The position numbers and the translations under genes are program-made. A DNA stretch of 64,000 nucleotides, from contig QANU01077392.1 of assembly GCA_003254905.1 (NCBI GenBank), positions 1 to 64,000 of the forward strand, written 5' to 3'. Shown here piece after piece: positions 48,807 to 59,146 of the stretch (positions are counted from its first letter, which is position 1; each line of letters begins with the position of its first letter). The stretch comes from Nissolia schottii (taxonomy: Eukaryota > Streptophyta > Magnoliopsida > Fabales > Fabaceae). The notes below the pieces were generated by a model. The model saw only the letters and a program-made list of their open reading frames with translations. It was not told where the DNA came from and searched no databases.

Positions 48807-50986
48807 CTATGCAACTCCAACTATGTAAGCATTCCAAGAATCTTGTTGCTGAAAACTTGTTGCCTCTTCATATTTTATATCCTTCCCGGCACCGAATCCC
48901 TCTGTCTTTATAATTTCTGTGGTGTCAGGCATCTCTCTAATCCAAAAGTGAACAGACTGAAATCCAGCTTCTTCCAAGCAATCCCTGATCTCGGGCAATG
49001 TCCACCTGAAGCACCCCAATTATGATGTTATAAACTACCAGGAAGATTAAATATGAACATGGATACAATAAAAGTACGAGCTATTGAGATCAAAATTGAC
49101 AATTTTCTTCTATGAATTGAAGAAAAACAAAGAAAACAAATAATGCAACTTACAGCCTCCAACTGTATGAAAATGCATGGCGAAGTTTTCTTTGTTGCTT
49201 CTTCATATGAAAATGGAGGCTAATCCTTGTTTTCCGTTGAATTATGTCATATTCGGCTTGCTCCCATACATACTGCAAAATGGTTACTACCTTAATCATT
49301 TGATATTCAAAGAAGAAATTCAATAAGAATATAATCATTTTCATGCACTAACTACATATTGGTATGTTCAAAATTTGTTTCAGCTTCAGGTTTATATCCA
49401 AGTAGATCCGTACACACATTACCCCTGAAAGACAAATTCTCGTAGATTGTAGCAATATCTTCAAGTTAGTGTAATGAATCCTTACACATTTATATGAAGA
49501 AGAATACTATACCGTAAAATTAGGAAATCTCCTCTGAAGCCTTAGCTTGTTCTCTGAAGAAGTACCCCCATATAAATCCATCACAAAAATTCCGCCTTTA
49601 GTTGACAATGCATCACGAGCATGCTTGAAATACAAAACCAGATCTGCTCGTTTATGGAGACAACAGCAGCTGTAGTTAAAAGCGCACACGATATCTCTCC
49701 CAGGCAGCAGAAAGCTTCTCTTAGTAGACTTATCATCTTGTGAAGCAGATCCTGTTTGAGTGTCAGATTCCGGCAAACCAGTCTCAGGATAGGCTTGATT
49801 CTCAGTCAGTGTAATGTTACTCACCAGCTCCTGGGGATCCATTTTCACAAGTTTAGACTGAAGTGGTTGTAGGACATTCCCATGAAAGAGGGATATTCTA
49901 GAAAAACCATCAGCCCCAAGTTTAGGTATGTTGTTCTCCATGCACCAATTAAGTGCCTCAAGATCCAAGTCCAACCCTACCGCTGTCCTCCTTGGATCAC
50001 TGCGCAGCCATTCTGCACTATCAAAAACATAAACCAGCAGCCGGTAAGCAGACTGGTGCCAGCATAAAATATCAATATATATCACAAAAAGAAAATGATT
50101 AAGTCGATTACAAGCTCACGTTGAAATTGAGTTAACTCAGCTGGCACATTGAGCTCCAAACAAAAATCGGTAGTTAAACGTTTAAAACTGAAACATCCCA
50201 AGGAATGAGGATGCTTTCCACATTAGAAAGCTGGCATATTTTATAAAACCAAAAATGCATCTTATATCTACATAAGTTACAAAAGTGATGCTTAACCATG
50301 GCAATGTAAGGAAAATGGCCATAACCCATATGATTTTCCCATAATATTAGTGAACATAACCTTTCTCTAAGTATGTGAATATGTACACAAGACAACTTCA
50401 TGTCTCAAACCTATCAGAAGAGATACCAATTTCATAATGCCATAGAGATAGATAAGAAAACTTTCAAATGAAATACTAACCAATCTAAAGATGCCTAATA
50501 AAAGAGAGCCAATAATTATACCTAAGTAAGGCAGTACCACAGAAATCTTCTTGAAGATGAAGGGGCATCCTTCCACCAACGTACATGAGAAAGAACTTTT
50601 GCATATAACTTATGTCTCCTTTGGGAGACTGCATTATAAAAAAATAAAATACAATTAAAAGGAATTCAAAAACCTAGCTGGCCCCATTAACAAAGATAGC
50701 ATTTTTATTTTTATTTTTTTGTTGAAGATAAGAAGTTAAGACCACAAACCTGAACAGATTGCTGGTAAAGGTGGAACTTTGAAGGCATATCATCAGATGG
50801 GTCATCATGAATTTTCACTTCAACTTCACCATTGATGTCATCATCATCAACCTCTTCTCCTTCTTCTTCATCTGAGGGCTGAGAAGGGTAGGGAGCACTG
50901 TCATCAGGTTGATCTTGAAGATAGTAGGAGGAGCCTCTGGTTGACCCTCTCTGATGCTTCTGCTTCTGCTTCTCTCGTTTTCCCAT
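48807..50986 (-). CDS. Class I SAM-dependent methyltransferase superfamily protein (5 exons)
   Basis: Coding exons in transcript order: 50986-50750, 50628-50522, 50017-49513, 49272-49154, 49005-48807. All joins are GT-AG and in frame, giving 388 residues. The N-terminus is basic, then acidic (SDEEEGEEVDDDD), so probably disordered. The methyltransferase core starts with a motif I variant, LQEDFCGTALLS (104-115), then AVGLDLD (127-133) for ribose binding. Next come a NVLQPLQSK stretch, DIVCAFNYSCCCLHKRADL (motif IV region) and GGIFVMDLYGG (motif V region). The C-terminus has SYSWRLWTLPEIRDCLEEAGF, common in small-molecule and protein methyltransferases that end in an alpha/beta hairpin. Plant relatives are annotated only as superfamily members; the substrate is unknown. 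A CA repeat lies 50 bp upstream of the start. Confidence 0.92.
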
Positions 50987-51034
50987 ATTCCGCCGCAGAA
51001 CAGCAAAACCTCACCCTGTCTCTGCTACTCTTAC

Positions 51035-51037
<3 letters not shown>

Positions 51038-51070
<33 letters not shown>
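51038..51070. repeat. (CA)n microsatellite
   Basis: Sixteen CA units about 50 bp upstream of the methyltransferase start codon, so probably in its 5' UTR or promoter. Confidence 0.95.
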
Positions 51071-51072
<2 letters not shown>

Positions 51073-52117
51073 TTAAGCCTAACATTTTTATTTTTTATTA
51101 AAATTTTTATTTAGATTTTGCCAAAATCGTAAAAATTGAAATCATAGCTTTCCAAATATTAACGTGTAATCCTTGTGATAAACGATACTCAGATATTCAT
51201 AAGAGTAACTAAATTAATAAGTTTGTGAATTAGATCATTTAAACATTCATAAGAGATTATTTTAACTTAATTAAAGGCCTTTTTTGTTAATACGGTGTAA
51301 AAATCTTTTATATTACATAGAAATTAATATTTTTTTCAGTTTAGCATAAAAATTAATTTATATACATATAATAATAAATTTGTATCCAAAAAGCTTATTT
51401 GTAATTTAAGAGTTTAGGATAATTGTGTAATTTTGGTTTATTCATATTAATTACTACTTTGACTTCTTCTACCACCTAATTAATATTTTCTTTCATCTTT
51501 AAGACACTTTAATAATTATAATAAAAACACTCTAAATAAATAAGCAGGCCAGATCCTATTAAAAAGAAATTTTTAATATTCTTTAAAATGATAAACATAA
51601 TTTTATTTTTTGTAATATAATATTAACAAAACCTTTATAAAAAACATCCTTATTGTGTTAAAGGTCTAATTGATTTTAAAAAAAAAATCTTAATTAATTA
51701 AATAATAATAAAACTTAAATATAATATAATTTTTGACTATCTTAATATATTCTTAACAAAACCTTTCAAAAATTATTTAGCTTTTTTTTAAGAAATATAT
51801 TAAGAAAAATGAAAAACTTAGAGAAGTTAATTTTTGCAATACATAAAAAAATAATAATTATTGCTAAAAGATGTTTATAATTGATTTTGATTCTTGAGTT
51901 GAAAATAAAAAATAAAACGAAAAAAGAAACTAAAAATAAACTAGCTTGGTGCTACTTTTTGGAGAAAAAGAAAGAGCAAGTGAGTCAAGGGCTTAATGAA
52001 AAAAGTTTAGATACATGAGAAATTATAAGAAGAATTAAGAGAAGAATAGTTATATGATGCTAAAAACTTGGCGCAAACGAATAGCTAGAAAGAAGAGAAA
52101 TTAACGAGTTGTATAAG

Positions 52118-52611
52118 TAGGGCTGTCAAAAAAACCCAATAAACAGGTACTTCGCAGGTATTGCTAAAAATTTTTTTTCGCATGGCAGGGATTATTTTTC
52201 TCACGAGAATGGAGATAAAGATTAAATTCTCCCCGTGACAGATTTGTGGGTGGGGATGGGGATCATACTCTCCTCCCCGCGGGAACTCTGATATATATAT
52301 ATGAAAAGTCCTAATACCTTTGCTTAAAATTTAAAAATCTATTTATACATTATATTTTATGTCATTTCACACTTATTCTAATTAAATTTTTTTTTATCTT
52401 ACTTCAAGGTCAAATTAATAAATTCTCAAATCTAAAATATATTACCAATTTATTCGTTTGGATTGTCTTATAATAAAAATACATTTTTTAGTAGAGTTTT
52501 TTTTTGGTAAAGCATCTTTTTAATAAAATAAAATAAAAAATAATTTAAATTATATCTGAACACTTTTAGAATTATAAAAATAATTTTTTATTATAAAAAG
52601 TACCTTATTTA

Positions 52612-52652
<41 letters not shown>

Positions 52653-52760
52653 CAATCCAAATAAACTCTATGTATCCTTAAAAATTTTCAAATTTTTGGT
52701 GGGGACATACAACGACCCTCCACCCCACCCTATTACATATCCATTACATATAGATTCGCC
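52118..52760. mobile_element. Degraded G/C-rich-ended element, relative of 11010-11593
   Basis: The left portion (AGGGCTGTCAAAAA, CAGGTACTTCGCAGGTATTG, GTGGGGATGGGGATC, CCTCCCCGCGGG) and a right portion (GGTGGGGACATAC, CCTCCACCCCACCC) match the vocabulary of the MITE-like element at 11010. The interior is A/T-rich and includes an AAT microsatellite (52612-52649). No terminal repeat could be confirmed. Confidence 0.4.
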
Positions 52761-54087
52761 CTTGGTCACCAAAGGGATATGAAATCTGTGGGATCGGAGG
52801 ATTTACAATCCAAAATCTTTAATTAGAGTTCTTTCTTCTTGTCACTTAGGTCAGGTTACCAGGTGATTCTATGAATTTCTTATCTTCAACAGTTTCAGGT
52901 AATCCTTATTGCTCAATCTCTTATTAGTAATGATTATTATTTTACATGTTATATTTATGATTAAATTGATCATAAAAAAGTAGAAATTTTCATCATTATT
53001 TATTTTATTGAAACCCATAAAATTGTTACAACCTTGTCGAAACACAAAAAGAGAAATTGAAAAAATTTACCCTAAATCCATTGCCTAAAAGAAATTCAAT
53101 CCTTCCATTGACAAAGAGTTCTCCATCAACTCCTTTTGTATAGATCCAAATCATTAATTATGTCCAAACCACATAACGCAAGAGGTTAGCACTAGCCCAA
53201 ATGGAAGAAGAGTGATCTAGCAATAAAAAAAGTGCATAAAATTAGCGGATGAAAAGATTTTCATCTTCGACAATAGAAACTACATCTTTAGATATGCTTT
53301 ATGATCTCTCTCCCTTTTCCATTCCTTTAGTTGTTTGCTTCTTCTATGGCTTCGACTTTACATGTAAGAGACGAAAATGAAAAATAAAGGAAAAAAATTT
53401 GAGGTGAATTACATTGACCTTCATTCGAGATTTAGTGTAACGGCACTCAATGCCCCTTCATTTTTCACAACTGCAACGACCTCCCTTCGCAACAACAGAG
53501 ACTATATGCAATTTGTCCAAAATGCCCAAATTTAATCACCCTACCCTAAACTCCCCTTCAACATGACTAGAATTCACCCCATATTATTTGAATGCATTCT
53601 TATATACCATTTTAACTTCTGTGCTAATTTTTTTTATATTGAATAAATATATTTTGTATAAGATATAAATTAATTACCTTAACCAAAAGTTATGATATAC
53701 CACATAGAATTTGATTAACGTTAATCATCTTTTATCCTTTAATGAATAGAGAAAAACAACTTTGATTTTATTGAATATATGTTATTGCTCCCAAATTTAT
53801 ATCAATGATATATATTAGTGACTATTTAAGAGGTTAGCAATGATACGAGAAAGAGAGTAATAGTTTTTGTCACAAATAATTTGTGATAATTTCAAAAGGG
53901 TATGTAGTCAAACTTTGGGGTGAGGCATGGTAATAATGTACCATGTTTTTTAATCATGCAATGTGGGTTCGATCCCCCTCGCTCATGGGAATGACCCAGG
54001 AATATTTAGTCCAAGTATTTCATGCATATTTCATATTTGAGAGTTTATGATATTTATGAACAATTCAATTTGGGTAATGCAGGGCAA

Positions 54088-54606
54088 ATGGAAAGAAAGG
54101 AAAGACCCAAAGAGCAAAATAGTGATGGAAAAGGTAGTAGAAAAAAGGGACTCTTTGGTAACTTGAAAGTTAAATCATGGTTCAAGTGCGGAAAGAAAGA
54201 TGATGTATCAAACTCAGTGCACTCTTCAAGTGTACAATACATTTCTTCTGGCAACTCTCCCAACATTACTACTGCCAATGGCGTAATTAACTCTTTGGAG
54301 GCACATTGCTCTGAGGTAGAAGAACATTCTATCGATAATGTTGAAGAATCTACTATTTATGACTTTTCTATTAGTGGTGAATATTCTTCATCCGGAGCTC
54401 TAGATAATGACTTTGTTACTATTTCATTTGGAGTTATAACATCTGAGGACATATCTTCAAATTATCCCTCAAGCTCAAGCTCAAGCAACCTTTCATATCT
54501 CCGTCAAAGCTTTCCTTCAAGCTCATGCTCTTCTTACTATCCTAGAAGCTCCAGCAGTTCATATTATCCCCAAAGCTCAAGGTCTTCGTTCTCTACTCAG
54601 CCATAG
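54088..54606 (+). CDS. Serine-rich protein with KSWFKC motif, unknown function (gene A)
   Basis: A 172-residue frame from the ATG at 54088. The frame stays open 22 codons upstream, but an acceptor-like TAATGCAG ends at 54081, so an upstream exon is possible. Residues 1-30 are basic (MERKERPKEQ..., GSRKKGLFGN), then KVKSWFKCGKKDD, an acidic middle and a Ser/Tyr-rich tail of repeated SSSS, SYYP and SSS blocks. No known domain, signal peptide or membrane segment is seen. The second gene at 56474 shares KSWFKC followed by a Ser/Asp-rich tail, and its upstream DNA also looks alike (ACAATTCAATTTG against ACAATTTAAATTTG). They are probably diverged tandem paralogues. A GA run and an AT microsatellite follow the stop codon. 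Being a real gene rests on frame length, base use and the paralogue. Confidence 0.5.
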   Translation: MERKERPKEQNSDGKGSRKKGLFGNLKVKSWFKCGKKDDVSNSVHSSSVQYISSGNSPNITTANGVINSLEAHCSEVEEHSIDNVEESTIYDFSISGEYSSSGALDNDFVTISFGVITSEDISSNYPSSSSSSNLSYLRQSFPSSSCSSYYPRSSSSSYYPQSSRSSFSTQP

Positions 54607-54635
54607 GTAGAGAGAGAGAGAGAGCTATTTCATTC

Positions 54636-54638
<3 letters not shown>

Positions 54639-54678
<40 letters not shown>
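54639..54678. repeat. (AT)n microsatellite
   Basis: About 20 AT units, 33 bp past the stop codon of serine-rich gene A. Confidence 0.95.
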
Positions 54679-54679
<1 letters not shown>

Positions 54680-54680
<1 letters not shown>

Positions 54681-55285
54681 AAAGATACGTTATTTCGGAA
54701 AATTTAGAAATTTTATCTTATTAGTGGAATTATACTTGGGGTTTTAAGTTATGTCTATTAAGCTATTGATTGACCGGTTGATTTTAGAAAATTTGAGTTA
54801 TTAATTTAAGGAAGGTATTTTATAAGGTGATTTTTTAGCTATACTATGGGGTAAATGTGCTTGCTACCTACTTTATTTATTTTTAAAAAATTTTATAATT
54901 AAATTTATTGATTTTTGTTATTACATTATGTTTTATATAATTATAATAAATTTTTCATTAGTCAAATCATTGAAAAAACCAATTTATAAGAGGTTTAGAG
55001 ATTTGACCTTATGATGCACCTCTCTACAAATATTGTATTAAAAGGTATTAATTTATCATATTAGACCCTATAATCTATCAATATGTTTTATTAGATTCTA
55101 TAATCTATTAATATGTCATATTAGATTATAAAATGATAACAAAAATTAATGAATTTAGTTATAAAATATAACCAAGTAAAAGTTACCACTCCCTCCCTTA
55201 GATCTAACATATAACCAAGTAAAAGTTATCACTCCCTCCGTTCTATAATGTTAATTTCTTTGACTTTTTCATGTTCATCCATAAT
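54680..55285. other. Spacer between gene A and the NBS-LRR relic
   Basis: AT-rich, with two near-copies of ATATAACCAAGTAAAAGTTA (about 55167 and 55210) and a short CTATAATCTATTAATATG repeat near 55070-55130. No gene seen. Confidence 0.5.
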
Positions 55286-56060
55286 TTAAATTGTATCTAA
55301 GTGCATTAAATTATGAATAAAACTAAAAATATGAAAAAGACTAACATTATGCAACAAAAGTATCTTTTTGGTAAAGGAAGCAAAAAATATAACTTGCCTC
55401 AAGTAGAATGCCATTTGATCATAGCTTAATTTTAAAATAGGTAGAATGTCGTCTTTCTTTTGTGGCAAATTTTAAATCTCATTACTCATGTTTTTCAAAT
55501 AGTAAACTCCCTAATGCTTTTACCGCAAAAGGAACTCCTCTGTATTTTTTTCACAAATTCTCTCTCAATTGCTGTTGATACTTTTCATTTTCTCCATTTT
55601 TAGAAGTCCATTTTACAAACACAGGCAAAGAATTCTCAAAGAAATTCCTTCTAAAATGTGAGAAGGAATGGTTCCCATCATGAAAGCAATCACATGACGT
55701 TACATTATTATTAAGATTTTGCTTCTTTCTCACTCACTTATCTTAAATCCATCAACTCAACCCATTTAAGGTGATCCTCGTTCCATACGTCGTCCAAGAC
55801 GAGTAGAAACTTTTGACCATTAAATTTATTTTTTAGATGATTTATTAATTGCTCCATGTATAATTCTTTCAAATTATGTTGACCTACACAAGCAATAGTA
55901 GAAATAAACTCTTCAGCACAATTAATGATCTTAATGGCCAAATGTCTAATATCAAAGTCATCATAAATGCACCCCACTTTTTCAATAGAAAAGATTCAAT
56001 TATCCTCCTATCATTATGCAAAAAGTTTGCAAGAGTGATCTTTCATTAAAACCCAATTTC
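55286..56060 (-). pseudogene. NBS-LRR resistance gene relic (NB-ARC pieces)
   Basis: Minus-strand pieces in the order of an NB-ARC domain: HNDRRIIESFLLKKW near 56000; then, after a frameshift at an A run, GCIYDDFDIRHLAIKIIN and the kinase-2 motif FLLVLDDVWNEDHLKWVEL (55977-55738). Near 55510 comes GVPFAVKALGSLLFEKH (the GLPLA-like motif), and then DDILPILKLSYDQMAFYLRQ (55468-55286 frame). Kinase-2 with a final W suggests the coiled-coil (CNL) class. P-loop, RNBS-B/C, MHD and LRR parts were not found, and stops and frame changes separate the pieces. An old, partly deleted copy; it cannot make a receptor. Confidence 0.8.
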
Positions 56061-56371
56061 CACAATGAGGAGAACAAGTGTAATATGGATGTACAACAAG
56101 TGTGCACTTTTTGGATGTACATTCAACGTTACTTAAAAAAAATGGTATTACCTTGAAACAATGCATGATCACGTCAATATATGGATGTTTGGTCCCTAAT
56201 TTTGACGTGTTACTTTTGCAATAAATAATCGAAATTATCTATCTAACAAATAATAATAATAATATAATAATAATTTTCTTTCTGTTTAGTACCATTTCTC
56301 TCTCTCTCTCTCTCTTTTACCTCTCTCATAATTTCCCATTACATTATTCGCACGAGTTTTAATTATACCTC
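56061..56371. other. Spacer upstream of serine-rich gene B
   Basis: Contains a TC microsatellite at about 56297-56315, the likely promoter or leader of the next gene. No gene seen. Confidence 0.45.
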
Positions 56372-56761
56372 ATGCCTTCTTTTACTTTTGTAATATTTAC
56401 GGACAATTTAAATTTGAATATTGCCGTTCCAAAGAAAGTGGAAGACGACACAATCTTACATAGTCAAAGGGGTATGGGAAAGGTACTCAGTAAAATGAAA
56501 TCTTGGTTTAAGTGTTGGAACGAAATGGACCACAAATCTATGGTGATGACATCAAAATCTTTGCATATCCATGATGATGATGATGAAAGCTCTTCAACAA
56601 ATCGTGATGATGATGGAAGCTCTTCAACAAGCCTCGGAAGCTCTGGTTACTGTGCATCAAACTCTTCAAATCTTGAAAGCTTGAGCACTTCAACTACCCA
56701 ATCCATCTCTTCAATCTCTACTTCAAATTGTGGAAAGAGCACGAGCTCTTCAATGTCTTAA
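56372..56761 (+). CDS. Serine-rich protein with KSWFKC motif, unknown function (gene B)
   Basis: A 129-residue frame from 56372; a second ATG at 56474 gives 95 residues (MGKVLSKMKSWFKCWNEMD...) and lines up better with gene A, so either start is possible. After KSWFKC come a HDDDDESSST stretch, a near-repeat (DDDGSSST) and a Ser/Thr/Asn-rich tail. No known domain. Same strand as gene A, 1.8 kb away, with the NBS-LRR relic between them on the other strand. Low-complexity tails make distant similarity hard to judge; expression data would decide. Confidence 0.45.
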   Translation: MPSFTFVIFTDNLNLNIAVPKKVEDDTILHSQRGMGKVLSKMKSWFKCWNEMDHKSMVMTSKSLHIHDDDDESSSTNRDDDGSSSTSLGSSGYCASNSSNLESLSTSTTQSISSISTSNCGKSTSSSMS

Positions 56762-57041
56762 TTAGTCTCTTTTTTTTTTTTTCGAAATAAATAGTTGTTC
56801 TACTTTAGGAAATTATAAAGTATTATCTTTGTAGTGCAATTTTCAAAATTATGTATTTATTTTAGGACATCAATAAGTTTAGAAAATAAGACCTTTACCT
56901 AATATTTTTTTTATGGGATACCTAATTTTAATTAAGCGCTATTTAATTTGGGAAACTCAATAAAATATTTATTTGGGAAATTAAATTATTTCATATAATT
57001 TGAACTTGTAAAAAGTTTTGGCCCCAATTTAATTTACACAA

Positions 57042-58226
57042 AGAAATATGGCTTAATTAAATTTTTAGCCAATAAAATTTCAAAGTTTATTTTTAGTCCC
57101 TGTGTAAAAATTTTAATCAGTGTAAAATTACAAAGTTTGTTTTTAGTCCCTCTGTTTGACTGGGGTTAAGGGTGTTGACGCGACCGTTAATAGTGCTGAC
57201 GTGGTCATGCCAAGTGGCATAATTATGCCACGTGGCACTCCAGCGCCATTAACCCCAACCAAACAGAAAGACTAAAAACAAACTTTGAAATTTTACAGGG
57301 ACTAAAAACTAAATTTTATTAAATAATTTTTTTGTGCCTATGAAAAGGTAAAACCAACATCAAACAATTTTTTTTATTTTATATTTATTTAAATAATTTT
57401 AATCACATATTTAATAATTTAAATAATTTAAAATAATTTTGACATTTTTTATCAATAGGAACATGATTTAGTAGTTTAAATTATTTAAAGTTTGTTAAAA
57501 TAATTATATATACTTTTTTTAAACTTGATATTAGTTAGTATAAATATTAAATATATATTTGGAACATGATGACAATATACAGAGAATATTACATAAGTAT
57601 TGATTAGGAGTATGTTAATTTATTAGGATAATTTAGGATATACCACACTATATTTTACTTGTAGTCGACTTGAACACACTATAAACTGACATATCATAAA
57701 CTTTAAATAATTTAAACTATTAAATATGTGACTAAATAATTTAGTTTTTATTTTAACAAACTTTAAATAATTTAAACTATTAAATCATGTTCATATTAAT
57801 AAAAAAAAGTCAAAATTATTTAATTATTTAAATAATTAAATTTGTGATTAAAATTATTTAAAATAAATATAAAACAAAAAAATTGTTTGACGTTGGTTTT
57901 ACCCTTTCATAAGCACAAAAAATTATTTAAATAAAATTTAATTTTTAACTCCTGTAAAATTTTAAAGTTTGTTTTTAATCCCTGTAAAGTTTCAAAGTTT
58001 GGCTGGGGTTAATGGCACTGACATGACGTGCCACATAACATAATTATGCCACGTGACACGAATACATCAGTACTGTTAATGGCCACGTCAGCGCCATTAA
58101 TCCCAACCAGACAGAAGGACTAAAAACAAACTTCGAAATTTTACAAAAACGACAAATTTTACATAGGAATTAAAAACAAATTTTAAAATTTTACAGAAGT
58201 TAAAAACTTAATTAAGCCAGAAATAT
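57042..58226. mobile_element. Fold-back DNA transposon with 8-bp target duplication
   Basis: The element is 57050-58218. Its ends are GGCTTAATTAAATTTT and its complement ending TTAATTAAGCC, and exact AGAAATAT direct repeats flank it (57042-57049 and 58219-58226). The left arm (57050-about 57510) and right arm (about 57760-58218) are long imperfect inverted repeats. Each arm also contains a smaller palindrome: TTTTTAGTCCCT ... AGGACTAAAAA around a CCACGT-rich core, with an exact 18-bp palindrome GTGGCATAATTATGCCAC at 57214-57231. No transposase. An 8-bp duplication fits hAT; long terminal arms fit a Mutator-like or fold-back type. Confidence 0.85.
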
Positions 58227-59146
58227 TATATCATCCTGTTATTTTGGTCTGCCTAGAAGATGTCTGTCCCATTCAAATTTTTAAGATTTGAAAGTACAAA
58301 TAATAAGAGGAAATAACACTTTTCTTTAAGAATACCCATGATAAATCGATGGCAGCTAGCATCTACCTGTGGTGGTATGGCGATTGTTCGACATCACTTT
58401 GGCCAATAGAGGTCTAGCATCATTGCTCGGCATGGTTCTATGGTTTTGATAGTTGTCCAAGGTTTATTGCGTTAGAAGAAATTGTCTTTTCACATTTCCA
58501 AACCATCCCCATCCCAGAATCCAACATTTCCACATTTAGAAAATGAAAATAAAGCAATTTTCATTTCTAAAACACAAATTACTTGAGATCCCCCCCCCCC
58601 CACAAAAAACTATGAACCAAATACTATAATATTCCATTCTCATTGTCACGTTCATGGAAATGCAAAAAGATTCCACCAACAGTACTCCCCGTAAACAAGT
58701 AGTGCAAGCATGCAATGACTAGTGGCATGCTTGTTTTTCAGTTTGGGACTCCCAAACTTACGTTTGGTGGAAGCGTAAATTTTTTTACTTCCTACAAAAG
58801 TGCGTTAAGGAAGGTAAATTTATCATTCTAAGGGCAAAATAATACAAACTAAACAGGCCAACCCTAGATCATCTTCCAAGTATAGAATCGTTCATCGTTC
58901 ATTGTTATGTAAAACAATCACGGCATATACTATAATGAATAAACTCTACCCATTATGTATAACAACCAAGTCGACAGGGTTCAACAGTGTGAGTAGTATA
59001 TCAAAATAACGATGAACTAGACAGATATGAACATAATTCTCCTCTAATGACATCCTATACGCAGTAATATCATCAACCTGGATTATATAGCTTGGGTCTA
59101 ACAGCAAAGTGACTCCAAGCACCACTCTATAATGAGACTCCGTGCA
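58227..59146. other. 3' flank of PTPA and spacer
   Basis: No gene seen. A poly-C run followed by A lies at about 58591-58604. The part nearest 59146 should be the PTPA 3' UTR. Confidence 0.5.

Larger units (their letters stand above)
50987..54010. other. AT-rich intergenic region
   Basis: No gene seen over 3 kb. Contents: (CA)n at 51038-51070, in the likely 5' leader of the methyltransferase gene; a degraded G/C-rich element (about 52120-52290 and 52690-52760); an (AAT)n run (52612-52649); and a tRNA-like stretch at 53918-53984. Confidence 0.55.

Noticed and set aside
53918-53984. tRNA-like sequence: GGGTGAG/CTCGCTC acceptor-like pairing, ATGG/CCAT D-stem, GGTTCGATCCC B box
   Set aside because: Only 67 nt, with no proper anticodon stem and a mispaired T stem; more like a tRNA-derived relic than a gene.
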